Shown here piece after piece: positions 36,001 to 45,898 of a DNA stretch of 64,000 bases. Within the stretch, counting starts at the first letter, position 1, and the number at the start of each line of letters is the position of its first letter. The position numbers and the translations under genes were made by a program. Source of the stretch: Lactuca virosa (lineage: Eukaryota > Streptophyta > Magnoliopsida > Asterales > Asteraceae); the NCBI GenBank assembly GCA_928212115.1, contig CAKMRJ010005745.1, positions 80,585,060-80,649,059 of the forward strand. Direction: 5' to 3'. The notes below the pieces were generated by a model that was not told the DNA's origin, did no database searches, and saw nothing but the letters and a program-made list of their open reading frames with translations.

Positions 36001-36605
36001 GAGTGCTCATAAGTTCTGAGTATTGGATTCAACCCACGCTCATTTGAATCACTTCATGGATTTTATCACGAGTGATCATGAGACGATAATATCTTATATT
36101 CTTAAAACCTAGAGATATGAGTTGTTACTATGAGTTGGTTATACATTGATTGCACGAAAACGCATTGGTAACTCGATGTTATAAAACGTGCCTTTGTGTA
36201 TGATTCAACAAGTAGTAGAACAAGCCATATGAGTCGAAGTTTATCCATTCCTTTTACCTTCGGGATAAAAGCGATATCTGTGGGCCCCTCGATGATTTAA
36301 AGATGATACATGTGAGTGCTTGGCCAAGCCAGGACTGATTTGATTTGTTCAATCAGTTAGTCATCATGAATCGGAAATCGGGAAACAACAAATGGACAGA
36401 GAGAATGATTGATAATCCATGTCTCAGTCCATATGATATCTAGAATGGAGGAATATATGATCCCTTATCTAATGGACAAGTCATTGACAAAGGTCAGAGT
36501 TCATCGACAAGGTCAGAGTTCGACAGAAGCTTTTGAGAGCTACGATTGCTGATCGGTTCCTGAAGTCATACGCAATAATAGTTTTAGCTTATCCGAGTGG
36601 GAGAC

Positions 36606-37358
36606 TGTTGGATTAATGTCTAAGTCCATAACTATAATTGGTAAGACTTGACCCGACCCGGCATGGTCCATTTGGGTTGCATGGCATCATGCATTTGGAT
36701 AGACTATAATGAGAGAAATAACACTTAAGGTTGGTTAATATATTATAAGTTCTAATATATTAATAAGGTTATTTAATTAGTATTGATCAAGAATTAATTT
36801 GGAATTAATTAAGTGATCAAAAGGAGACTAATTAAATATATGGGTTGATTGTGTAAATCATTCATTCTTATATATGTGGGCTTGTGATCCAAGATTCCTT
36901 ATGTTGGACTAAGTCCATGGGGTGACCCATGGATACTCCATGGAGGTTAAAATCCATGGAGCATAAGGAATGGGTAAAGTTATGAGTTACATGGTGTAAC
37001 CCTAATAGCCACCATATAAAAGAATCCCATGGCTCAAGAAATCGTGCACTAATGTGTGAGTGTGAGGGCTAGACGATTTCAAGGAGTGTTCAAGTTTCTC
37101 TCAAGTTATTCCAAGTGTATTTGGTGTTGTGTGAACCATTTGAGGTGTCACACTTGGGGCACTAGGCACTCAAGCTTCATGAAGACATTCTACATCAAAG
37201 AGGTATGTATTCTATCTTGTTATATTTATTATTTTGTATGCTAGATTAGGATAATACCTTGGATGTTCATAATTGTATGTATAATAGAGAAAACATAGAT
37301 CCAAGGTATTTAGGGTTGCATGTACACTTAGGAGTGTTAGAATGCTCATAACCCAACA
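36606..37358 (+). mobile_element. 3' LTR of copia X, complete
   Basis: It starts TGTTGGATTAATG after the polypurine tract and ends ACCCAACA before the target duplication, 753 bp. TATAAA at 37015-37020 is the likely promoter TATA box. Confidence 0.9.
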
Positions 37359-38181
37359 CTAATCGGTACGACACCTTAGCAATAGGGGATGCACCTGGAA
37401 CAAGGTCGATCCTGAACTCGACCTGCCTCTCAGGAGGCACACCAGCTAACTCCTCCGGGAATACATTGGCAAACTCTCGGACCACCGAAACCTCTGAAAG
37501 TGAAACCTGATCCCCAACCCGCGTATCCACCACGTAAGCCAAATAACCTGCACACCCATGCTGAATATACTGTCGAGCCCTGGCTGCCGAACAAAACCCT
37601 GAACCCATCCTGGTGCCCTCTCCATAAATAACCAGTTCTCCCCCACTTGGGGTTCAAACTACCACACGCTGACCCTCGTGTTCGATCATGACACTAAAAC
37701 GGCTCGGCCAATCCACCCACAATCACGCAAAAATCCCCCATGGGAATAGGAATCAAATCGATCGGAAAGGATACCCCGAAGATCTCCAGAACGCAAACCT
37801 GATAAACCGAAGAAGCAGAAATCATGTGTTCGTTGGTGATAGAAACTCGCAATGGACACTCCAACTCCCCTATGGGCAAAGCAAGCTCCCTACTAAAAGA
37901 CCGAGAAACAAAGGACCGACTCGCACCCGAGTCAAACAACACAAGAGCAGGCAAGGAGTTCACTAAGAACGTACCTAACAGAGGTACAAATATATGAGTA
38001 TAAAACATACACAATCAATAAGATAAGGGATAGAAACATACCAGTCACAACATCCGGTGCTGTGCTGGCCTCCTCGGCAGTAAGCTGGAAAACGCGACCT
38101 CAAGTCCTCGGGGGCTCCGCCCTGCCCCTGACTCCCATCCGTGATCCTCAATGTAGCCGGCGCTGGAGCCTGCGCCGGTCT
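37359..38181 (-). pseudogene. Gypsy D protease and start of reverse transcriptase
   Basis: A minus-strand frame at 38014-37694 contains LPALVLFDSGASRSFVS, the DSGA active site of the retropepsin-like aspartic protease that matures the polyprotein. A second frame (37608 downward) contains VREFANVFPEELAGVPPE and FRIDLVPGASPIAKVSYR, the N-terminal border of gypsy reverse transcriptase, which continues at 32656 beyond copia X. A stop after GGLAEPF and a frame change separate the two. The upstream limit is the GGTCT solo LTR, which split gag from protease. Confidence 0.82.
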
Positions 38182-38251
38182 TGTAACACTCCAATTCAGG
38201 TATTGCCATTGTAGCCCTTGAAGTTTTTATTATTACATATTAAGTCCCTAA

Positions 38252-38400
38252 GTACGATGGGCGTACTTCATAAGTACGCTTAGCATACCATGCATAAATG
38301 ATCGCGGAAGGCCAGCACGTACGCTGGGCGTACCAAGAGTACGCGGGGCGTACGTGACAAATATGCAAACCCTAATTTCCGGACTTGAGACTTATATAAG
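38252..38400 (+). promoter_or_regulatory. LTR promoter module: paired GTACGCTGGGCGTAC words, telobox, TATA box
   Basis: Inverted-repeat 15-mers start at 38252, 38274, 38319 and 38339: pairs of 22 and 20 bp, 67 bp apart. AAACCCTAA at 38367 and TATATAAG at 38393 follow, with a second telobox, AAACCCTA, at 38461. More copies of the word lie downstream at 38981, 39002, 39031 and 39053 (spacings 21 and 22). Confidence 0.7.
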
Positions 38401-39553
38401 CATCCTTATCTCATTTGAGCTCCACCCTAATCAGCCTCCTTCACCTTCAAACGTCCCTAAAAACCCTAGAATGATTTGAGAGTGTGTTTTGAGCTTAAGG
38501 AGTGCATTTGTGGCCATTTTAGTGTCCATTCAAGAAGGAGGAGTTGCTAAGCAAGCTTGGAGTGGCTTTGGGCTTCAAGAATCTACATCTAGTTCACCTT
38601 GAGGAGCTTCTGGAGGTATAAAGCTTTGATCTTGCCATCTTATTCATTAGATCTAGCTAGGGTTTTCTATTTTGTCCCTTTAGTTGGTTTTGGACCTCCT
38701 CTTTAGAGTTGAGCAACTACAGAGGCTGAAATGGTTAGATCTGAAGTCCTTTGGTCCATTCATAGCATAAAAATGAAGTCTTGATGTGTGTTTTGACCTC
38801 ATGCATGGATTAAGACCCTTGGAAAGGTCTTAATGGGTTGTTGGGAGCATATGGGACATGCAAAGGAATAAAGTTTCCAACTTTATGCCCTAGGATGTCT
38901 TAATGAGCTCAGATCTGATTATTGGATGTTAGAAAAATTGAGTATTAAGCACTTAATGGAAGAAAGTGCTTAATCTGTTAGTACGTTGGGTGTAACTTAG
39001 CGTACGTAGCACGTACGACCCAGGGACCCAGTACGCTGCACGTACCAAGGTGGTACGCAAGGCATACGCACAACAGATGGAGTTGGACATGTTTTGGCTT
39101 GTAAGCTTTTGGGACTTGTTTAGTCATTGGGCCTGGTCATGTTTTGGATTGGTAGGCCAATTTATCTGTTTTGGGCCATGGTTTCTATGGTTGGGCTTTA
39201 TTGGGCCATGAGGCTCATTAATGATAATTAGACATCGACTTTGGGCCCAATAGCAAAGGAAGACTTTTGGGCCATTGTGAAAGGACTTGGGGCTTGGACT
39301 CTTCAATTGGATTGTGTTCAGTCCTAACCTTGAGTAATGTTATTATTGTTCAGCAGGGGAGGTTACAGACTGTTAGGAGAGCAGCTTTCGGATTCAGCAG
39401 ACAAAGGTGAGTCTCCTAACCATACCAATGGGTCTAAGGCACCAAGGCCAACCCATTTTATATGTGGTATCCTAGCTGAGATTGTATTACGTGGCATGTT
39501 AGTTGGTATGAGCTAGGAAGTATGCTAGTGGTATATGTGGTATGTTTGTATGG

Positions 39554-39830
39554 AAGACCATGGGAGAGTCCATGACACTTGGATGTAAGACCATGTGGAG
39601 AGCCCATGGCTTTCCTATTAAAGACCATGGGAGAGCTTATGGAACTTAGGTGTAAGACCATGTAGGGAGCCCATGGCATCCTGGAGTAAGACCCCGGGGA
39701 CGAGCCCACGTTATCCCTATTTGTTGTATGCATAGCTTATGTGATATGTGTAGCTGTTATAGCTAATATGATATGTGTTATGTGGTTTGTGTGTGGGTAT
39801 GCTCAGGGGAACTCACTAAGCATTAGCTTA
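39554..39830 (+). repeat. 33-34-bp tandem repeats and CACTAAGC hairpin of the solo LTR
   Basis: AAGACC-started units lie at 39554, 39587, 39621, 39654 and 39688; most contain a CCATGG-centred inverted repeat such as CCATGGGAGAGTCCATG. They are followed by GGGGAACTCACTAAGC and the hairpin TAAGCATTAGCTTA at 39817-39830. The layout matches the 3' part of the LTRs at 1333 and 14211. Confidence 0.7.
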
Positions 39831-40058
39831 CAATTTGTGGATTTATTTCAGGTACATCTGAGCCCAAGGGCAAGGGCAAGGCATGATGGCGCGGCGTGTA
39901 CTCTCACTCGGGCATTTTTATGGGACACTCTGACATTTTGAAATAAAATTGTATTTGACATGAGTTTTGCAAACAATTGTATTGGGATTTCATGATTGAT
40001 GATATATATTTTGGCAAATTAAAAATGAAAAATTTCTCTTGAAAATGGGGTCATTACA

Positions 40059-41140
40059 GGTCTGGCAACGAGCGATGGACAGTTGGCCTTCACATGGCCA
40101 AGCTGGTCGCAATGATAACAAATCCTGGAACTGAGTGCTGGAGCCTGCTGGTGGCAATCCCTCGCCATGTGACCCTGCCGGACACAATTGTGGCACCCAG
40201 ATGATGATCGACAAGCACACTCATGCGCCTTGCAGCACTTCCCGCATGTGCGGCACTTTCGGCCCCCAGATCTAACATCAGCGGTCTTAAACCGCTTTGG
40301 CGCATGCTGCGACTGCGCCGGGGCCGACCTCTGCTCACTCGTCTGCAGATCAATCTCAATCTCACGCCGCCTGGCGGCCTCCTGCATCTCCAACAATGAA
40401 CTGTAGCACTGAATATAAACAAACTGCCTGATCTCCGTATTGAGCATGCTCAAGTAAAGGGTTATCTAGGCCTGCTCAGATGCATCAAACTCAGGGTAGA
40501 ACATATCTCTCTTCGTGAACATCTTGGTGATCTCCGTCACCGTCTCAGAACCCTGTCTCAAATCCAGATACTCCTGCACTAACCTCTCCCGCTCCACCAG
40601 CGGAACATATCGGGAGCGGAACATCTTAGAAAACTGCTCCCAAGTCATTGTAGCCCTCTGCTCAACAGAATAGGAACTACTAGTGAGCCTCCACCATTCC
40701 TTCGCTCCAGACCTCAGAAGGTTCAGAGTGCACCTGACCTTTTAGTCAGCAGGGCATGAACAAGTGAAGAAAGATCCCTCCACATCAGATAGCCACCTCA
40801 TGGCTATGATCGGGTCCTGGACTCCATCAAAAGTCGGGGGCTTCGTATTATTGAATTCCCGATACTGAAAGACCCGCCGTGTCCCAACACCTGCAGCCGC
40901 CACAGCTGCGGAGGCTACAACAACAGCCGTCTCAGCAATGGCTGCATAGCGATCATCAAAGAACACCATCATCGTGGTCTTGATAGACCTGAACATCTCC
41001 AGAATCTGACCCCGGACAATAGCAACCACCTCTTCGCGAATGATCTCTCTGACGCGGTCCTCTGACAATACCGACTCACCCTGTCTGTCGTCTGCTGATC
41101 CCGACCCAGATCCGATCTCAACTCTTTTCGTAGTCACCAT
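40059..41140 (-). pseudogene. Gypsy D gag, with nonsense mutations
   Basis: Minus-strand coding starts at MVTTKRVEIGSGSGS (ATG at 41140) and passes through FNNTKPPTFDGVQDP and MRWLSDVEGSFFTC, which belong to the retrotransposon gag domain. It hits a stop near 40742, resumes through MTWEQFSKMFRSRYVP, hits a second stop near 40466, and then gives zinc knuckles CHNCVRQGHMARDC and CYHCDQLGHVKANC (CX2CX4HX4C). The two stops split an otherwise readable gag, so it cannot be made as one protein. Gag would package element RNA into cytoplasmic particles. The frame ends where the GGTCT solo LTR entered. Confidence 0.85.
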
Positions 41141-41911
41141 ACTGAAATTACACCAGTAAGACATCAGATAAACCACATATCATAGCGGGGAACCAACTCC
41201 CAACGAAGCCCTAGGGGTTGTGACTTCCTTGCTACGCGTACGGGTCCTGTGCTTTCAGTAGTACGGGCTCATAGTACCTTCCAAACCTACCTGTATTTAT
41301 CTCAATGATCATTACAACGCCCTAACAATACTCGTAGGTAAAGACGAACACTCAATCCTCACTCCCTAGAGAAAGGCTAAAAATCTCATGACTGGCTGGC
41401 TGACCCCACACGACTCAACCATGAAACTTCCACCAACCATGCAACACTCGTATATGCTAGCCATACATAACACTGGACCCTATTGACTTTCGAATATTTG
41501 ATCCTAACCTAAGCCCTTCATCAAACAAGAACAGGAAATAAGGCCAAACCAAACATTCTCAGGCTATAAGATCTTAGTTATATATAACCATGATGCATAT
41601 ACGAAGCAACTATAGTAATGATGTCAATTCCATAAAAGAATGGTCCTAGGCTATCAGGCATCATATAATCAAGCAATTCTATCATGCAATTCCTGAAGAT
41701 CCCTAGCCTATGACTAGCATGCTGTTCTAACATATCACAATATCAAATAACAATATGGTATTTTGGGGTCTACTTACTGGCTCTGGCTCATTGTACACAT
41801 CGCATCCTCCTTGATTATTTTGAAAACAATTTGAAAATTATATTAAAAATCTTTTTTCATTAGTTTGAGACTGGATTCACACGAGTGTTCCTCCAATTCA
41901 CTCAAACCAAG

Positions 41912-41923
41912 GCTCTGATACCA
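41912..41923 (-). other. Primer-binding site of gypsy D
   Basis: On the minus strand this reads TGGTATCAGAGC, complementary to initiator tRNA-Met, three bases after the LTR end (TGTTACA, minus). It fixes the orientation and the 5' end of gypsy D. The leader up to gag (41141-41911) has no frame of its own. Confidence 0.9.
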
Positions 41924-41926
41924 ACT

Positions 41927-42505
41927 TGTAACATTCATTAAACTCTGGAAATTTTAAACTTTTTAAAGAACCCAAAAATCAACACTGTTTATAGATTGTT
42001 TTCAAAATAAGTGTCACATCAGAGAAATCCCAAAATCATGAAATAAAATATGAGGAGGTGCAGATCACGCCTTCGCCTTCCAGCGATCCTCTAAAGTATC
42101 TGAAACAAAATCCAAAACTGTAAGCCCAAAGCTTAGTGAGTTCCCCAAAAATACCGATACATAACAATTAGCACAAATATAATAACAGCATGTAATGGGT
42201 CCACAACTTAACAGTCTAGATTACCCCTGAGCACACAACAAAAGTCTGGCTTGCCCTCGGCTCCCCGGTCTGATCAGTCCTTGGACTGAATGCCGCTAAG
42301 CCCTCAGTACGAGTCTGGCATGCCCTTCCCGGCCCTCAACTCGTATCTGAAATGCTCATGAGTCCTCAGTATTAGTCTGGCATGCCCTCCCTAGCCCTCA
42401 GCTCATATCTGGCATACTACAGGGTTTGTTGGCTACAGCAGGAAGCAGTACCACCTCAACCCAACCCACACAATATGTCGACATATAGCATATAATATCA
42501 TACAC
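41927..42505 (-). mobile_element. 5' LTR of gypsy D, 3' part only
   Basis: On the minus strand the fragment ends TGTTACA directly before the primer-binding site. It holds the hairpin TAAGCCCAAAGCTTA (42121-42135) and two 62-bp tandem units (starting 42303 and 42365) with TGGCATGCCC words. It is cut near 42505, where plus-strand gypsy F sequence begins, so the promoter part is missing. Confidence 0.75.
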
Positions 42506-42510
42506 AGATA

Positions 42511-42657
42511 AAGACCTTGCACAATAAGGATGTGGATTTGGTGAAGATGCAATTGCAACACCGAAAGGGTTCCGAATGGACTTCCAAACCCGAATATGAG
42601 ATGATGGAGCATTATCCTGAGTTATTTGCAACAATGGATTTCGAGGACGAAATCTGA
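42511..42657 (+). pseudogene. Gypsy F pol C-terminus, fragment
   Basis: Plus-strand frame KTLHNKDVDLVKMQLQHR, KGSEWTSKPEYEMMEHYP and ELFATMDFEDEI ends in TGA at 42655-42657. This is the usual C-terminal tail of a plant gypsy integrase. It is followed by the polypurine tract AAGTGGGGAGAGT (42661-42673) and an LTR. Only the last 48 codons are present. Confidence 0.75.
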
Positions 42658-42673
42658 TTCAAGTGGGGAGAGT

Positions 42674-43260
42674 TGTAACACCCGTTTCCAGGTATGGTTC
42701 TTTTGAATTTAATTTCATTTTTGAGTTTTGGGATTTTGCGTGGGCCACAACGAAGTGATGGAATGCCCATAGAGTGGCAGCATGGCTCCGGGAAACGCTC
42801 ATTCGTGAACCACCACGATGTGGCAAGGTCTTGACCACAACATGGTGGCGACTAGGGCTCAAATCCCTAGATTGCGGGATTATATTTACAACCACTCACA
42901 AGGAATAATTGCCATCTTCTTGAGGATGACCATGGTTGCATAAGAGATTGTGGGGGTTGGGGATTGTTAGACCTCTTCTTTGGAATGATCATGGTAGTTG
43001 ATTTGTTCTTCTGTCATGTAGTCTCTAATAACCAAGTTGGAAATAAAAGAATTAACATATGAAATATGTTTAAGAAATGGTTACTTTTGCAATTATCGTT
43101 TTATTACATACAATCTTGAACTAGAATTGCCTATCCATTGCTTTCCACATAGCATATGCTTAATAATTATGTTACTAACGAGACAAAGTTCTCAATTTCT
43201 CATGTACTACTTATTACCACGTGTTTTCAGGTACACACAAGAAGTACAATGTCATGTATA
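42674..43260 (+). mobile_element. Gypsy F 3' LTR, right end unclear
   Basis: It starts TGTAACACCCG immediately after the polypurine tract. The palindromic CCAC..GTGG words, AAATCCCTAG and TATATTTA follow within 215 bp. I could not find a TTACA-type end before the Mutator-like element at 43563; the LTR is probably truncated, and the right limit given is a guess. Confidence 0.6.
42745..42888 (+). promoter_or_regulatory. LTR promoter module: paired CCAC..GTGG words and TATA box
   Basis: Words related to CCACNACNATGTGG start at about 42745, 42766, 42810 and 42835: two pairs (21 and 25 bp) 65 bp apart. TATATTTA is at 42881. A degenerate telobox AAATCCCTA lies between them. The words are less perfect than in the other LTRs. 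Confidence 0.5.
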
Positions 43261-44100
43261 GAGGTGGCAATCTTTTGAGTAGTACACTTGAAGATAGATT
43301 GCGATTAGCTTTTGAAAGAAAACAACTTAGACAATTACTTGTTGTGCATATGTTGTAACTTGAGTTGTTTTCTCTATGGTTTTGATGTTGAATGGTAACA
43401 CCCATAGACACAAGCTATATCTTTTGTAGAATGTGATGAAAAAGGGACCAATCATGTTTGATGTTACATATTAAAATCTACTCTATTGCTTTTGTTTATT
43501 TTATTATAAATCTAGTTGATATTACTATTACTTGACATGTGGTTTGCCCATATCTTGTCTTAGAGTTTTTTTTGTAAAAAGTGTTGTTTTCAAAACTGTT
43601 TGTAAAATAGGGGCTGTTTCAAATCTATTTGCAAAAATAGGGTTGTGGCCCCACTTAAACTATACGTATGATTTTTTTAATTACATAAATGGTCCTTGTA
43701 CATTATTAGAATTTTCAGTTTTATAATATAAAACTTTTCAATTACACATTTAGTTTTTACATTTTATTTTTATTTGTTACCTTTACCAACTTTATACATA
43801 ACATTTCTTTTATAATAAATATATTATTAATGTATTATTTTTTCATTATAAACATATTATTAAATTTTATACATAGACCTTACTAATTTATACAATTAAA
43901 AATATATCATTAACACTTTCAAATCATTATCAATACCAAATATTACTAAATTATATATAACAAATAAAATAGATATTTCACATCATATTTATAACATTAC
44001 TAAATCATAAGACCAATTCAACATTAAATTACAAAATCAAATAAACATAAAATTACAAGATCACTAAACTTGAAATTATTAGATCAATAAAATACATTAC

Positions 44101-44240
44101 TTACATCACATTAAACCTTGGTTGAGAATTTGGACAACTTTTTCGATTATGACCTAGTAGGTGGCATATGCCACATCTACGAGGTTCGTCGGGATGATGC
44201 ATGTCCATCTCATTACATATTCGGTTTGTACGCCTCCTAC
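44101..44240 (-). pseudogene. MULE transposase C-terminal zinc knuckle
   Basis: Minus-strand translation gives GRRRTNRICNEM, DEPRRCGICHLLGHNRKSC and a short tail ending in TAA at 44101-44103. The motif is CX2CX4HX4C preceded by a basic stretch, as in MuDR-type transposases. The catalytic DDE core upstream is gone. Confidence 0.7.
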
Positions 44241-44573
44241 CTTGAGCAACAGAAAATTTTGAGTAATCCGCTTCAATCACCTAATTTGAATCCAACTAAT
44301 AATCAACATGGGGAAATGGTGCAAAACCAACATTATATTGTAGTTTATAGGTAGCGCTAGTGTACACATCCATGGCTTTTCTCCTACCATGCCATGCCTT
44401 ATCATAAGAAACATCAACATGCAAAATAGTTTTAATATTTGCTTGTATTTGTTTCACCAGATAAGCAAAAATGAATATAAGAGAATTTAACTGCAAATCA
44501 TAGGGAAAATGACATAAATTAGTATCTTAAATTTAATGTTGACATCATTTATATATGTAAGATATGTATATAA

Positions 44574-44930
44574 ATAAATACATACCTTATGTTTGAGACA
44601 GAAAAAAACTAATGATACAAAGATGAGAGGAGTATGGAAACTGAGGATGCAAATATAAGGAACAAAGAAGTTGTAAGACTGATGAGAAAATTCAATTCGG
44701 TGATTAGAATTAATAGCATCAAAAAGTAAAATGTAGTCGATTATAAATAAATACATACCTTATGTTTGAGATAGAAAAAGAACTAATGATACAACGATGA
44801 AAGAAGTATGGAAACTGATGATGCAAATATGAGGAACGAAGAAGTTGTAGGATTGATGGGAAAATTCAATTCGATGATTGGAATTAATAGCATCAAAAAG
44901 TAAAATGTACTCGATTATAAAGAACAGAGA
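44574..44930 (-). repeat. Imperfect tandem duplication, about 175-bp unit
   Basis: Two adjacent units share CATACCTTATGTTTGAGA (44579 and 44754) and, on the minus strand, code for LLFDAINSNHRIEFSHQS in both copies. Each unit looks like an exon followed by an AAGGTATG donor-like site. It is probably a duplicated piece of the decayed transposase gene or of captured sequence. Confidence 0.65.
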
Positions 44931-45449
44931 TGACAATTCATCAACAGTAGAATACCAAATGTACATTGACATTTTTGGATTCTTCAACTCTTTTGGAATT
45001 GCTTTTACATACATTATTATTGATCAGACAACTCATATATAAAATTTGTATATTTATTTATTTTATGTCTACTTCTAATAATATCGATATAATTATTTAA
45101 TATATTTAATTTTAATAATATTTAATATTTATATTGACTGAAGGTAAACAAAAATTTTTAAATGGTATAAATTATTAAGGTCTATATACAAATTTAATAA
45201 CATATTTATAATAAAAAATATTATTTATAAATCAAAGTGGAAAATGAAAATAAAAATACAAAACACAAATATATAATTGAAAATGGTAGTTCCATAAAAC
45301 GTAAAGGACCATTTATGTAACTTTAAATGTAAAACGTATGTGAAAGAAGTGGGGCCAAGCCCCATTTTTACAAATGGACTTGAAACAACCCCATTTTTAC
45401 AAGCCATTTTGAAAATAGCCCCCTTTTTACAAAAAACTCTCTTGTCTTA

Positions 45450-45898
45450 TGGGTGTTTGAATGATAGCATTACTTGGACAAGAATGGCCTTGGACTCTTT
45501 TTTCTAGTTTTTTTGGAGCTTCTTGCTAGCCTGAAATAATATTTTGCCATTAAAAAAAAATGCTTATCTAAATTTGCCTTGGCATACAAACGAGTGGTGG
45601 AACTAACTCAATCAAGAGGATGATAAAAGGATTATTGTTTACTTTTTGTTGGGCATGCAGGAATAAATTAAAGTACAATTTGCCAATGAGAAATCAACCA
45701 TGAAATGCACTACAAACTTTTGACTACAAACAATGGTTCGCCAAAACCGGTGCTTGACTGAAGTTTAGCTATGTTTCACCAAAGTAGAATCATCTTGCTC
45801 CCACTGCCATGTAAAAAAGAAAGTAAGCATTTACAGATAAGTTATCCATATCAGTTCCAAAACTTCTATGAAAGGATGCAAAAAGAAAAACACTCAAC
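45450..45898. other. Spacer between Mutator-like element and NLR gene
   Basis: It holds no frame of its own. Because the NLR gene is on the minus strand, its 3' untranslated region should lie in the right part of this stretch. Confidence 0.5.

Larger units (their letters stand above)
32657..37358 (+). mobile_element. Copia X, a 4.7-kb copia-type element with target duplication CTAAT
   Basis: It is flanked by CTAAT at 32652-32656 and 37359-37363, and removing it rejoins the reverse transcriptase frame of gypsy D. Both ends are LTRs of one family (TGTTGG...CCAACA). The interior (33063-36605) has no pol frame and ends in GAGTGGGAGAC, a copia-type polypurine tract. The 5' LTR is cut at 33062, so its 3' half, the primer-binding site and gag are missing; the element must be immobile by itself. 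A 27-bp repeat starting TTACAATGGCATTTG occurs twice in tandem at the deletion point (33063 and 33090). Confidence 0.88.
38182..40058 (+). mobile_element. Solo LTR in gypsy D, target duplication GGTCT
   Basis: It starts TGTAACACTCC and ends TCATTACA, 1877 bp, and is flanked by perfect GGTCT copies (38177-38181 and 40059-40063). Removing it joins the gag zinc-knuckle frame to the protease part of gypsy D. TATATAAG at 38393-38400 and the block AGGTGAGTCTCCTAACC near 39407 give plus orientation, opposite to its host element. No internal sequence remains, so it is a solo LTR produced by recombination. Confidence 0.92.
43563..45439 (-). mobile_element. Mutator-like element with about 190-bp TIRs and TCTTGTCTTA duplication
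   Basis: The left 190 bp (starting GAGTTTTTTTTGTAAAAAG) is the inverse of the right 150-190 bp (ending CTTTTTACAAAAAACTC). TCTTGTCTTA flanks both sides (43553-43562 and 45440-45449); with shared end bases the true duplication may be 8-10 bp, and 9 bp is usual for Mutator. Inside, a minus-strand CCHC zinc knuckle is typical of the C-terminus of MULE transposases. There is no catalytic transposase domain, so the element is non-autonomous. Confidence 0.82.
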
